From NCBI GenBank assembly GCA_021397835.1, contig JAJFZO010000229.1, positions 1,364,001 to 1,428,000 on the forward strand: a DNA stretch of 64,000 bases, read 5' to 3'. The position numbers and the translations under genes were made by a program. The notes beneath the pieces were generated by a model. It searched no databases and was not told the DNA's origin. It saw nothing but the letters and a program-made list of their open reading frames with translations. Shown piece after piece: positions 13,311 through 24,089 of the stretch; the first letter of the stretch is position 1; each line of letters begins with the position of its first letter. This DNA is from Moringa oleifera. Its lineage: Eukaryota > Streptophyta > Magnoliopsida > Brassicales > Moringaceae.

Positions 13311-14522
13311 TCACTTGCCTTGATTTTGTTCAGAATCAAGAATGTAAAGAAGTTCTTCAGAAGTATCGGCCGAGATAAACTTGGATCCTGCTGGCCAAAA
13401 CTGGCATCCAGTGCCATCACTGTAGGAAGACTTATAGGCAACACAAGTGCAGTTTTTCCAGCACCTGGCATGGCAGTCACTCAGAGCCAAGCTTGTGTTG
13501 GAATCGAAATATGCCCATTTGTCCATGTACCCTCTTCGTGGAACGAAGAAATCTGATTGGTTCCTGCACAGAGAAGGCTTTTCGGTGATGCAAACAGCAG
13601 ACTGATTCTTCAAGTCAGTGCTGCATGGACTGGAAGTTTCAAAGATCCAGGAGCTGGAATTGTTGTGTGCCACCAGGTTGAAGACTGTGATTTGGCCTAA
13701 GGAGTCCAGATCCCACCTTGACAGCACTGATTTGTCTTTGACAGAATAAGAGAAGGACCTCTCGTTCTCGTTTCTGATGAACTTGAATTCATATTGAACA
13801 TATTCTTTTGACAGTTCCAGGCTCATATTTGAACTCCCATTTCTCCAAGCTCCACTGCGCCAGTAAACATCATCCCGGTTCCAGACAAGCAGTTGATCAA
13901 CACCTGGATCACTATCCAGGCTGAGCCTGAAAGCTCCAGGAGCTGGGACTTTGTCGCTTAACCAGGAAGTAAGTGACCATTCATGTCCTGTCTTGAGGTT
14001 AACACCCAGTTTCATTTCAGGCAGCAACATATTGGTTGGGTAATCAAAACTTTGCCACAAAACGCGCCCTGAAACTCCATCAGGATTAACTTCTCTCACA
14101 ACAAAGTTTCCAGAATCCAGGAGCGTCGCAGTCACATTACCAGCTGAAGCATTCCTCCCCTGGTTGGAATTCAATACAATCGGTGACCCTCCTGCATATG
14201 CAATCTTCAGGACGCCATTTCCGTCAATAGTTACAGCTCCTGAGGAATCAGGAACCGGGTTTTTAGGATTGGCCACCCATACAGAATAAAACGGGATTCG
14301 ATCATACCATATACCCAAATACCGAGGGCCTGAAGAGCCGAGCTCGATTGATGTTTTATCAGGGCTGAAGAACCCTAACCTGAAGGTCCCTCCTGCCGAA
14401 ACCAGCTGCTCCCAGTCTTTAAGCTGTTGGCCTTGTTTCAGTGTATCAGATTCGGCATGAGAAAGACAGTGAAGCCCGAAGAAGACTGAAATGATAACGA
14501 AAGTAAAGCTTGTACAAGCCAT
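13311..14522 (-). CDS. Secreted S-domain protein (G-type lectin / S-locus glycoprotein / PAN), truncated relative to receptor kinases
   Basis: An intronless 403-residue frame. Residues 1-23 form a signal peptide ending CLSHA. Residues about 25-160 are a B-type (bulb) lectin domain with LVSAGGTFRLGFFSP, YLGIWYDR and ATLLDSGNFVV, then the VLWQSFDYPTNMLLPEMKLG motif. Residues about 200-310 are the S-locus glycoprotein domain (WRSGAW). Residues about 325-395 are a PAN-like domain with paired Cys (CHARCWKNCTCVAY). No clear EGF module is seen, and there are at least nine N-x-S/T sites. Closest in style to the ectodomain of CES101-like receptor kinases. Those continue into a membrane helix and kinase; here a stop follows LDSEQNQGK, and neither is seen in the 1.3 kb downstream. 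It may be a genuine secreted SLG-like protein acting at the cell surface or wall, or a gene that lost its kinase exons. The frame itself is undamaged. Confidence 0.9.
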   Translation of the reverse strand: MACTSFTFVIISVFFGLHCLSHAESDTLKQGQQLKDWEQLVSAGGTFRLGFFSPDKTSIELGSSGPRYLGIWYDRIPFYSVWVANPKNPVPDSSGAVTIDGNGVLKIAYAGGSPIVLNSNQGRNASAGNVTATLLDSGNFVVREVNPDGVSGRVLWQSFDYPTNMLLPEMKLGVNLKTGHEWSLTSWLSDKVPAPGAFRLSLDSDPGVDQLLVWNRDDVYWRSGAWRNGSSNMSLELSKEYVQYEFKFIRNENERSFSYSVKDKSVLSRWDLDSLGQITVFNLVAHNNSSSWIFETSSPCSTDLKNQSAVCITEKPSLCRNQSDFFVPRRGYMDKWAYFDSNTSLALSDCHARCWKNCTCVAYKSSYSDGTGCQFWPAGSKFISADTSEELLYILDSEQNQGK

Positions 14523-14565
14523 TTACTCAAGTCTCTGGAATGAGATTGTCTCCATTGGGTTGCTG

Positions 14566-14573
14566 CTTTTATA
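14566..14573 (-). promoter_or_regulatory. TATA box of the S-domain gene
   Basis: TATAAAAG on the minus strand, 44 nt upstream of the ATG at 14522. Transcription would then start near 14535-14540, giving a very short leader. A perfect consensus at this position supports the chosen start and suggests that the gene is still expressed. Confidence 0.65.
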
Positions 14574-14599
14574 ACCATAAACTTCCCTCATCTTTATCG

Positions 14600-15600
14600 A
14601 ATCTCTTGGTCGCTATGAGATTGCCTCTGTCTGACTATTCCCTGCTCATTAAATGTCATGGTCCCAGAAGCTAATGCTTTTTCTTTGATCAACTATTGTC
14701 CTGATTCAGAACTCTCAACACCAAGACTTAGGTGCCCTTAGCAGCTGTACCTTGAAAAGTATAACAATGGAGATCCTGGAAGACTTCAATTTAGAACACC
14801 TAGTCAACTTTATGTGATCAGGATTTTTCCACAGGGCTTTGCCTATTCGTGAATTCGATCAAGTTCCAAAGACTTTATGCCAAATTGTGACTATCTTGCA
14901 GGCTGAAAGACAGACAGAAAATTGCCAATAAGAAAACGAAATATGAACCCACTCAGTCATAAAAAATAAAAATAAAAATATTGAAGTCTTTGTTGATAAT
15001 TCCTCATTGAAAGTTAATGATAAAGGATTTCATGTTCAATCACTTTCCGATAAACTTTTGAATTCTTTAAATGCTATTCACAAAATTTAAATTTTTTTAT
15101 ATGTGAAAAGAAAATTTTATTTTTTATTTTAAACTAATAATATTCAAATTTATCATCTATTTTTAAACTTACGAAATATTATCTATTTCGAACATAATAA
15201 AATAATTTTTTAAAAATATATATTACATTTCAATGATGGATAGATAATTTATATAAAATTTATTTATTAATTTTGAATTTTAAAAATAAAAAAACCATTT
15301 TAAATATATTAAATGAGAAATTTTATTTTTTGAGAATTAAGGACTAGAATTCAAAAATCGACATATTGACAAAAATATATAGAAACCTAAGCAAAATATC
15401 GTCATTTCCATACCTGTTTAAGCAACACATTTGTCTTATTTAGTTCATAAGACATTTCATCTTCACATTCATTTCACAAAACAGATACCTATGAGATCTG
15501 GCAAAAACAAGCATGGAAATGACACAATTCTATAATTACAGAATTAAAGAATTTGACACTAGAAATTAATTTTTTTCTAAAAATATATTTCTGATGATCA
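14600..15600. other. Spacer between the S-domain and neprosin genes; nothing recognised
   Basis: The first 300 bp are of moderate composition and are probably the S-domain promoter. The rest (about 14950-15600) is AT-rich and includes the neprosin 3' untranslated region. No open frame of interest. Confidence 0.6.
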
Positions 15601-15606
15601 TGATAA

Positions 15607-18600
15607 TCAAGGGCACTGTGGATTATTCCCTGGTCCGCCGTAGTAGAAATAAGTGCCCCATTCATTGTTGTAAGAGCTCTGAATGTTGTAACAATTAGTG
15701 TTCTCAGCCAGGGTTGATATTTGACTAATTGAACTCAGGCTGTTGTCTGAATCCACTATCTCCAGGTTCCGGAAATAGCTTGCTTTCCCAAACCCTTCTC
15801 CGGCGAAGTGGCCGGAGCCCATCTGAGTCGACGTGTGCTTCCCGTTCGCCCTGGAATTCACCACCTCGCCTCCCCATTCCACCATCGTCGCATGGTCGGA
15901 TAGGTGCGTAAACAGCTCCGCCGGCCAGTACCCTACCAGAGTATTGTCTCCGAACCCCATCCACCAGTTTCCCAATTTCGGATCCTAAATTAAGTAAAAA
16001 TTAAAACAAAAAACTTAATTGTATGATTAAGAATTAATTAATTATTTATAAGTGAAATGTTAATTAAATTTAAGTAAATTTAATTAAATCAGAAATTTAC
16101 CTTCCAGACAAGAATGGTAATGTCATATTGGTTGCCTTCATATGTTGATACAGGAGAAATGGCAGCTCCTATAGCTATTTTGCTGTTGGTTTGCACAAAT
16201 CCTGCGCATAGAAGGTTGTAGCATCCTGTGGCCTGGTAGGAATCACTCTGTAATTACATCAAACACAAATCAGTGCCCTGGAAAAACTTTCAAACTTGCC
16301 TGTCTGCTTTTTTTTTCAGACAGAATACCCACTTAAAGCTTCAGGGAATTCCTTATTACAAAAATTTTAATACCAATTTAAAAAAACAATTTTTTTTGTT
16401 TTAGAGAATTATCGCTAAATGAGAAAGAAAATATGAAATAATTACATGGTGATGGATCTATGGCAATGATGACAGGGGAAGTAATGGTTTAAGGTGTTAA
16501 TGATGTACTTATTTTTAATTACTTTAAACATAATTAATCAATTAATTATAGCTTACCACGTGTTGATATAATTCAGTGTTTCCTAAGTTTGATTGCATAT
16601 CTTCTTAATATCAAATACTTAATATTTACGGTTTTGTTTAATTAATTTATATTTCTATATAATAAAGTATATATTATTTTAGTTTTGACTATCATCAATT
16701 GGGCAATTTCTAAGAAAATTCAACCATCCAATAACCCTAAATTGACGGGTCTGACCTTAAGCACCGGCACTTTGGCACATGGGTCTGATAAATAGAAGCT
16801 AATGTGGCACATGGTCATCACAATTGTTCTTCCATTTTATTTTGTAATAAAAATTATAATTATTTTAAAAAATCAAATAATGGAATTAATTGAAAAGAAT
16901 AGTCTTACCGTCCAGTAAGTAAACAGTCGTGGCCTGCTGTCACCATAGAGCTCCGGACTGACCTGACTAGTAGAATAATCAAAGCTTAAGATAACTCCAA
17001 TAATATAATTAATTTAATTTAATTGTTTTTATGAAAAAAATATAAATCAAATTCACATAACAAAAATTAAATATTTTAATTAAAATGGTATTTATTTATT
17101 TTAAAAAATTGAGGAGAGGGGCTAATGTGCTTGCAAGGTACAGAAAATGGAAGAAGTACCTGCCACCCAGCTTCTATGCTGTTGAGATCTGGGCCGTCAA
17201 ATGATCCCGAGAGAATCCAAATCTGGGAAAGGCTGAATTCGTTGACCACTTGAATAGAAGGGTCCCACACGTTTATTGTCGCCTTCGCGCCGTACACCTC
17301 TTGCGATGTTCCCGCGTATGCAATCGCATGCTACAAACGTACAACAAAAGTTAGCTGTCACCTTCTCCAATAATCTTTGATCCAACAATTATAGAGACGA
17401 GTGATCGACGGCCAAAAATCAAAATCAAAAATTATTTACGAATTCCAAGGATTAATTTTGTGGCCTTAAAAAATTAAATGATTTTTTAAAAATTATTATT
17501 TTGATATTTTTGTACCAACGAGGCGGCCCGAGCAGTTAATTTCATGGGTCCTTAATGAATTAATTTCTTAAATTTTAAATTTTAATTGTTTATAATATTT
17601 TCTTTATTCATAAAAACCCTATAGTACGTATGTATATAGTAACATATAACAAGACAAAGTATTGTGAGAACGTAAATGGCATTTATAATAAAACCCTAAA
17701 ATTTCTCCAAAAAAGACTCAAAATTTTTTTTAAAAAAGAATTACAGTAAATGAAGAGAAATGATACGGTACCTCATGCCCATTGCCACTAACAACATCCG
17801 GTGCATCGGGCCGTCGAGGAAGGGGAATCTGGTGATGCTTCTTCCCAAAGTCAAACAAAGACTTGGCTCTCAGGACATCATGCACTGAGCTGCGTCGTAT
17901 GGGGACGGTACCCTTGGGGCACCTTGTCCCGTTTGCGTGCCAAATTTGCCATGCACCACCGGATACTGCTCCATTGCTGCTCCTTCTTGAATCTCTCCCT
18001 TCAGTGTCTTCTTCCACCTTTCTTACTCTGGGCATCTCAGGTGGCACTCTCTGAATAATAAATCACATATTATTAATCATTAAACTCAAATTATAAATAT
18101 TTAATTTGACCAAAACTTGTTAAGCAATCCTTGATTTAGTCAAAATTCTTTAAGCAAAAACCTGAGGTAATCAAAACCAGTTAAACAAAATTTGGTTTTT
18201 TTTAAGAACCCATTGAACAAAATTTGATTTTTATTAAAACCCATAAGGAAAATTTGATTTTTATTAAAGCCCATCAAGGAAAACTTAATTTAATGAAAAC
18301 TTTTTACATAAACGTGGGTAATAAAGAAGCTAATGGACTTGGAAAGAGTAGTGTAAGTTATTTTTTGACCCAAAAAGGTGAAAAATGTGAAGGCAAGAAT
18401 GAAAAAGGTCAAGGAAGAGAGGGAATATGTTGTAAAGGTATTTTTGTAGTACCTGGATCTTGTGATTCTTTAAGAGAGGATGATCCAAAGCTGGTTGCTT
18501 TCTTTTATGGACACAGTCTATAATATCTCCATCTGGGCTCTGCAGAAATCAATCAAAGACACCAAAACAAGAATACCCACATGAAATATGCGCCAAAACA

Positions 18601-18849
18601 TGATCAAAGAGTGAAAAAAGCTGCATATATTTGCATAATATTGCATACCTCTATAGTCATGACAGGTTGCTTGTTGATCTTCTGCAAGTGTCTGTGAATC
18701 CTGTCAAGCCTCAGGCTGCTCACTTGTCTGTATTTTGTGTAATTCAGGCCGGAAACCGGCGTACATGTTCCGGCAAAGATGAAGAGAGCAAGAAGAAGAA
18801 GAAGAAGAAGAGATGCAGTGTATTCTCTCTTCCTTGCAAAACCTTCCAT
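15607..18849 (-). CDS. Neprosin-family protein (DUF239; N-terminal neprosin activation domain), 438 aa
   Basis: Seven exons: 18649-18849, 18453-18539, 17772-18050, 17160-17330, 16909-16962, 16101-16247 and 15607-15984. All introns are GT-AG and all fall in phase 0. Neprosins are secreted glutamic peptidases; neprosin itself, from pitcher-plant fluid, cuts after proline. Most plant members are uncharacterised. Residues 1-34 form a signal peptide with a Leu-rich core ([19 protein letters not shown]). The next 100 residues match the activation domain ([44 protein letters not shown]-like [11 protein letters not shown]). The catalytic domain starts around [17 protein letters not shown] and includes [50 protein letters not shown] and [20 protein letters not shown]220 and E349 or E353 are candidates for the catalytic pair by motif position; I could not align them. 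The C-terminus ([13 protein letters not shown]) is family-typical, so the gene looks complete. Confidence 0.95.
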
Positions 18850-19030
18850 ATCTCATTCAGTGTCCAAGATATGACAACTACCTAGCAAAACATTACTAGT
18901 AATAACAAAGAGAGCACCACAAGGAACAATACAAAATCTTAATAAACCCTTTTTGTTTCTTGATTTTGCTTCCACCAAACACCCACACCCAAGCAAAGAA
19001 AAGCAAGAAAGATAATGACTGATCCTGTCC

Positions 19031-19032
19031 TC

Positions 19033-19079
<47 letters not shown>
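19031..19079. repeat. (CT)n/(GA)n tract upstream of the neprosin gene
   Basis: A 49-bp nearly pure CT repeat, GA on the gene strand, 180-230 bp upstream of the neprosin start codon. Such GA tracts are common in plant leaders and core promoters and can bind GAGA-binding (BPC) proteins. Here it is probably 5' untranslated or promoter sequence. Confidence 0.8.
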
Positions 19080-19082
<3 letters not shown>

Positions 19083-19599
19083 TCAGATCAGGTGGGTGAA
19101 GGATAATTAAGCTGGAACAGGCAGCTTACAGTTTCACCATCAAAATCATGATTGCCTGTATTGGATTCATGAAGTTGGCCTTGGTGTTAAAAATTTTCTT
19201 CTGCTCTCTCTTCTCTTTTGAAGTTTCTGGTGTGCATGTGCTTCAAAAAACTGCACCAAAAGCAAAGAAAGAAACAAGTAGCCTCAAAGAGACTTGAAGA
19301 CACTATAAAAACCCAGACCTACCCAACTAAACAACCCACCTTTTATTGCCTTCCTTCAATGCTTCTATCTGCCCACATACTCTTTCTCATTAATATTCCT
19401 TTCTTTTCTTTCTTTTATCCTTCTTCACTCACACCAATAAAATACACAGTACCTTCCAGTTAGTTTCTTTTTAGCTTTCTTCCCTTCTCAGTCTCTCCAT
19501 CCCTTTGTTTTTTTACCTTTCTTTCAACTCCAAGCAGCACTCAATTGGGTTCTTTTTCTTTTTCTAATTTCTTTTCAATTCCTTTCTTGCACCCACATG

Positions 19600-21927
19600 T
19601 CATTTTCTCATACTCTCCTCCTAACCAAATTTGGGTATATCTCCAAATTATTTGAATATGATATGTTACCATCTTCTCTAGGCATCGCACACTCTGATTT
19701 AATTAATTGCTTATCATAATTACACTTATGTTATTAATTTGTTACAAGTTTTTTTATATTATTAATTTTTTACGCGCGCGAGTTTTGATTTCATTTACTA
19801 TTGGTTTAATCTGGGTTTAGGTATAGGAGACTTAGACAATATGCTTTATGTATAAAATCAAAACATGTTACCCGACTTGGCTACATGACGAAATGTATGC
19901 AATATTTTACTACTTTCAACATAGGTTTCAAATTCAATGTGATCTTATCAAGAAAGCGAAAAAATTCTACTATAGATCTCTCATTTTCTTCCTTTGTCTC
20001 CTTTTGCAAGCAATGGAGACCATAGGAAGATCTCCCCCTTTAGTCTTTGATATCACATGTATATCTTTTATAGACTCTATATAGGAGATACCATGTCAAA
20101 TTAATTGATAAAATCATGGATATTACTCACAAAATTGTTTCTTAATGAAAATATCAGAATCTTATACTAATTTAATTTATATTAATATTTTTATAATTAT
20201 TTATATTAATAAAATAAATTATAATTTTATTTTATTTTATTTTATCTCATGTGTCAACCTTTTTTTTGGGTGCTAATAGGATCAAACAATCTTCTTCATT
20301 ATAAACATATCATATTAATTTTAATGGACATGATCCTTTACGGGTATTAGCGAGAATAGTAGAAAGGATTTAAAAAATGGACGTGGATTGATTATTTAAA
20401 CAATGATAGAGAGAGCACCGATATGATTTGTTTAATAATGTTGTGAAATTAATCAATGTATAAATTAGTACCTAGGGTTAGGACTTTGAGGTGTGATCAT
20501 GCAACCCAAAGAAGAGGGTGTCATGTTGTTAAATTTCAACTTTGGAGTTAGCCTTGATGTGTGGTACAATACACTATTCTCTATAAGGTATACATTATCA
20601 GAAATATTAAATTAATAAATGAAACACAATAATAAATAAAATTATTTAATTAATTTAATTGGGTAAGCTTCTATTCTTGAATCTCTCCAATATTTATTAT
20701 TAATTTCTTCTGTCAGAACTTGAACTTTGGATTTTGACTGAAAATTAATGTTATTAAATTCCAGATCATAGCCTGCAAGCCTTTCCTGTTCATCTCACTA
20801 TATTTAAGGCATTGAATAATAAGATAACAATTATTTTATTTTATTTTTACCTTAACTAGAATTATTTAATATGAATTGATAAAATCAACCCTTTTAATTA
20901 ATTTTTATATATTATTAATATAATGTGGGCCACCACTTTTTTTTCCTTAATAAATGAGAAGAAGGCATGGTTGGCGCCAACCAGAGAAAAAAAAAATTGA
21001 AACTTTAGCTGAAAAGAAGAGGAAGAGGAGTCAACGTAAAGCATGGAGTTTGCTTATTGTTTTTGTTTGTTTATTTTACTTTTTAAGTGTAATTTTCACA
21101 TTTCATTTTTGGGTATTATCTATTAATAAGATTGGTTCGATATATTTTTAAATCTACAACAATATTGCTGACGAGATTTTTATTTTTATATAAAAATATG
21201 TAATATTTTTTAAAATTAGTTTTTAATTTTTTTTTTATATGTTTAATATCTAAGAGTTTTTTTTTCTTTTTTATTTTGTGAACAATCATTGATATTTTAT
21301 AAGAAATTGTGAATTAAAAAATATAAAGAAAATTAAAAATTAAATGGTAAAAGGTTAAAATATAATCATTATGTTAATTTACTGTTAGGTAGAAGTCAAA
21401 AGTGATTAAGAATTTACAAGGGTATAATATTCATCATAAAAAAAGAAAAAAAATTAAGAAATTAAAATTAACATGATAAATGTTGGATCACGATTTCTTT
21501 GTCTTAAATTTTTTAAGAAATAATAATATATAATAATTTAATATAATTACTAATTAAAATTTTTACAAATATTTTAAAATTTTTAATATTATTGTTATAA
21601 AAATATTTTTTAAGTTTCATATCAAAAATCTTAACATTAGCTTAAATTAATAAAAGATCCTTATCCATAAATGCTAATAGCATTCTTATATTAATTGGTC
21701 CAAATACAAATGGCTAAGGCCTCATTTATTGTGCTAATAAATACTTCACTAAACTTTATAAATAATGTTATAAAATAATATTATATAAAACAAAAGCTAA
21801 GACCTCATATAAAAAATCATATCATCAATAAACAAATTATAATAATATAAAAATAATGTTATAAAAATCAAAACAAGTTAATTACATCAAAAAATATTTT
21901 TTATAAAAAAATTTAAATTGAATGTTT
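19600..21927. other. Gene-poor AT-rich spacer; nothing recognised
   Basis: Long AT tracts and short direct repeats with no open frame of recognisable family. A plus-strand TATA-like CACTATAAAAACCC at about 19302-19315, followed by pyrimidine-rich sequence, precedes this stretch. It has no evident downstream coding region. Confidence 0.6.
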
Positions 21928-22923
21928 AAAAAATTAGAGTTAATTACATTAGAGAGACTTACATTTTAGTTACAGTATCAAATTGAGACCTACATAAAAA
22001 ATTGTATTAAATTAGGACTCATATAACGTGCAGTTTACAATTTGGGACTTCGATCAACAAAACCCCTTAGAATTAACTCCGTAACTTGCTTAATTCGTGT
22101 TTAAACATAGCTACATGTACCTTATTTTTGCAAACCCCTTACTGCCCTTTCTCACTCATACTCCATAGACTTCACTCACGCTTACCATCGCCCCGATAAT
22201 TTCTTCTTGATTTTCTCTGTATTTCTCTTCAAATAATTAAAAATTCACACCAAGCAACAAGGTATTTTCTGCATTCATAAGCTTTTATCACCCTCAACGA
22301 ATTCACAGATCGAGATTAGAGACAAATGCTGAGGTAATCTTAAATTTTTAGTTATTAATTTGATTTAGGAAATTTTTATTATTTTCTATATGTTACGATA
22401 GATTTTGAGAACCCTGTCACCTAATTGATGAATATAATATGCATCGGGCTCAAACGGTGGATTTCGAAAACTAAAATTTATCAATTTCAAAACCTTGAAA
22501 AACAAAAATTTTCCTTTCTCGTTGTTTAATTAATATGAATTTGGAGCCATTTTACTCAATTGATGTGCAAAAAACTAAGAAAGTGAAGAAGTTAAAAGAT
22601 GCGTACTTGAATCTCGGATTTCAGCAACAATCGATGCTTGAATTTGATGGATGAAGAGAAAAATTTCACAAATTTGTTTATGAGCAATTCTACTTCATTT
22701 TACAGTGATGAAAGGGTCTTTAATATAATTGCACACTTAATAAGCGTACATGTATCACGTGAACAAGCATGCAGTTAATTCTAGCGAATTTTATTGATGG
22801 AATTCCCGCATTACAAACTGCACGTTATGTGAGTCATAATTTGATGTAATTTTTTATGTAGGTCTTAATTTGATACTGCATCTAAAATGTAAGTTCCTCT
22901 AGTATAATTAATTCAAAAAATTA
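21928..22923. mobile_element. Non-autonomous Mutator-like DNA element with long inverted repeats and 9-bp target duplication
   Basis: The two ends are inverted copies of one another. The left arm (21937 to about 22118) and right arm (about 22735 to 22914) match over about 140-180 bp with scattered differences, for example CATAACGTGCAGTTT on the left against AAACTGCACGTTATG on the right. The element is flanked by perfect 9-bp direct repeats AAAAAATTA at 21928-21936 and 22915-22923. Long terminal inverted repeats plus a 9-bp duplication are the hallmark of Mutator-like elements. The 978-bp body has no transposase-like frame, so it would need transposase from elsewhere. The middle (about 22150-22700) is of mixed composition and could include captured host sequence, but I did not recognise a source. 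Confidence 0.85.
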
Positions 22924-23640
22924 AATCCATTAAAAACACATATTTAATTGAATATTTTTCAATGTGAGATTTATTCACTAAATTTTAACAATTTTAATGC
23001 TTGTGATTTTTTACCATATGAAAAGATGATTATATTCTTGAGTTAATTATCATATTTATTTTTTTACTTTTTTGTTTCTACATTCTCCGGCTCTAAGTTT
23101 TTATTTGTTATCATAGTATGTTGTCTTAACATGTCAAATTGAAGAGCAAAATTAAAGACCAAATTGAAAAAAATAAGTTGAAGAGTAGATTGGTATGATG
23201 ATCAATTGAACAAAAAGATGAGAAAAACAAGAAAAAAAAGAGAGAAAAAAATAGGATTATTAACTATTATGAATACATAATTATCATTTATATATAAAAC
23301 AAATGTAATTCATAAAATTTATTAGAGAAAAGGTTTTTATTTTTAAAGCTAAGACAAACGTTTGATATTAAAAAAAAAATCAAAATATTTATCTTTAATT
23401 AATGCAGTTTTTTAACAGTTTTAATTTAAAAATTTAATAAAATATAATTTTTTATGATATAATAAGTTAATGTAATTTAATAAATAATTAATAGATAAAT
23501 TTTATATTATATATGTTATATTCATTATAAGCGTATCATCAATCAAAGAATGACATATCGTTAAAACTAAATTTGATCAATCGGAGTACTCCACATCAAC
23601 TATACCACACCTCAGCCAAGCACTTTGCCTCTCCTATAGG
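22924..23640. other. AT-rich spacer; nothing recognised
   Basis: Spacer between the Mutator-like element and the gypsy-like remnant, with A- and T-rich tracts and no open frame of interest. Confidence 0.55.
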
Positions 23641-23649
23641 CTGAATCCT

Positions 23650-24060
23650 GTATTTTAACAAAGATCGAACTTTAAGGATTTGCACAACTATGTGAGAGCA
23701 CAGGGTAGACGATAAGACCGCAACCGTGACCTATCCTTAAAAATAAAAGCTGGAGTTTGGTCCAACAGTAGTGATGACCATTGTTGTCAAAGGGCTTGAG
23801 GTCGCTAGAAAACAACCAGCTTGCCCCTCCTCTATTACCCCTTGTGAACCAATCAGATGCGTTAACCCTGCAAGCGCCTAGGAGAGCTTTTTGACCACTA
23901 GCCATCGACGTAATCTTGGGAGGGCTTAAGTTCCAACTAATTTCCAATAGAATTGAAACGTAAACGCGGTAAGTGTGGACCACCCCCAGCTCATCACTTT
24001 CTTGGAGGTAGATATGGCCTGTCTCCCTAAGCACAGGTAATGAGGTTTTAATCATCGCGA
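23650..24060. other. Unidentified segment of higher GC content ahead of the gypsy remnant
   Basis: This roughly 400-bp block is markedly richer in G and C than its surroundings. It has a 127-codon open frame on the minus strand (23672-24055) whose product I do not recognise. It directly precedes the protease-like part of a Ty3/gypsy remnant on the plus strand. It could be the gag/linker end of the same element, an organellar DNA insertion, or part of another repeat. No decision is possible from the sequence alone. Confidence 0.4.
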
Positions 24061-24089
24061 TAATATGTTCTATAATAACTTTATCTCAA

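Noticed and set aside
12838..13323. Two plus-strand frames of 65 and 95 codons
   Set aside because: The second is generated by the 38-bp tandem repeat, and the first shows no family features. Not supported as genes, although a promoter-like motif pair lies upstream.
15725..15964. Open frames overlapping the neprosin last exon in other frames
   Set aside because: These are shadows of the real exon, which has the conserved neprosin C-terminus.
17801..18058. Plus-strand frames over neprosin exon 3
   Set aside because: Antisense to a clear coding exon with matching splice sites.
18224..18523. 99-codon plus-strand frame
   Set aside because: It crosses intron 2 and antisense exon 2 of the neprosin gene, and its product is low complexity.
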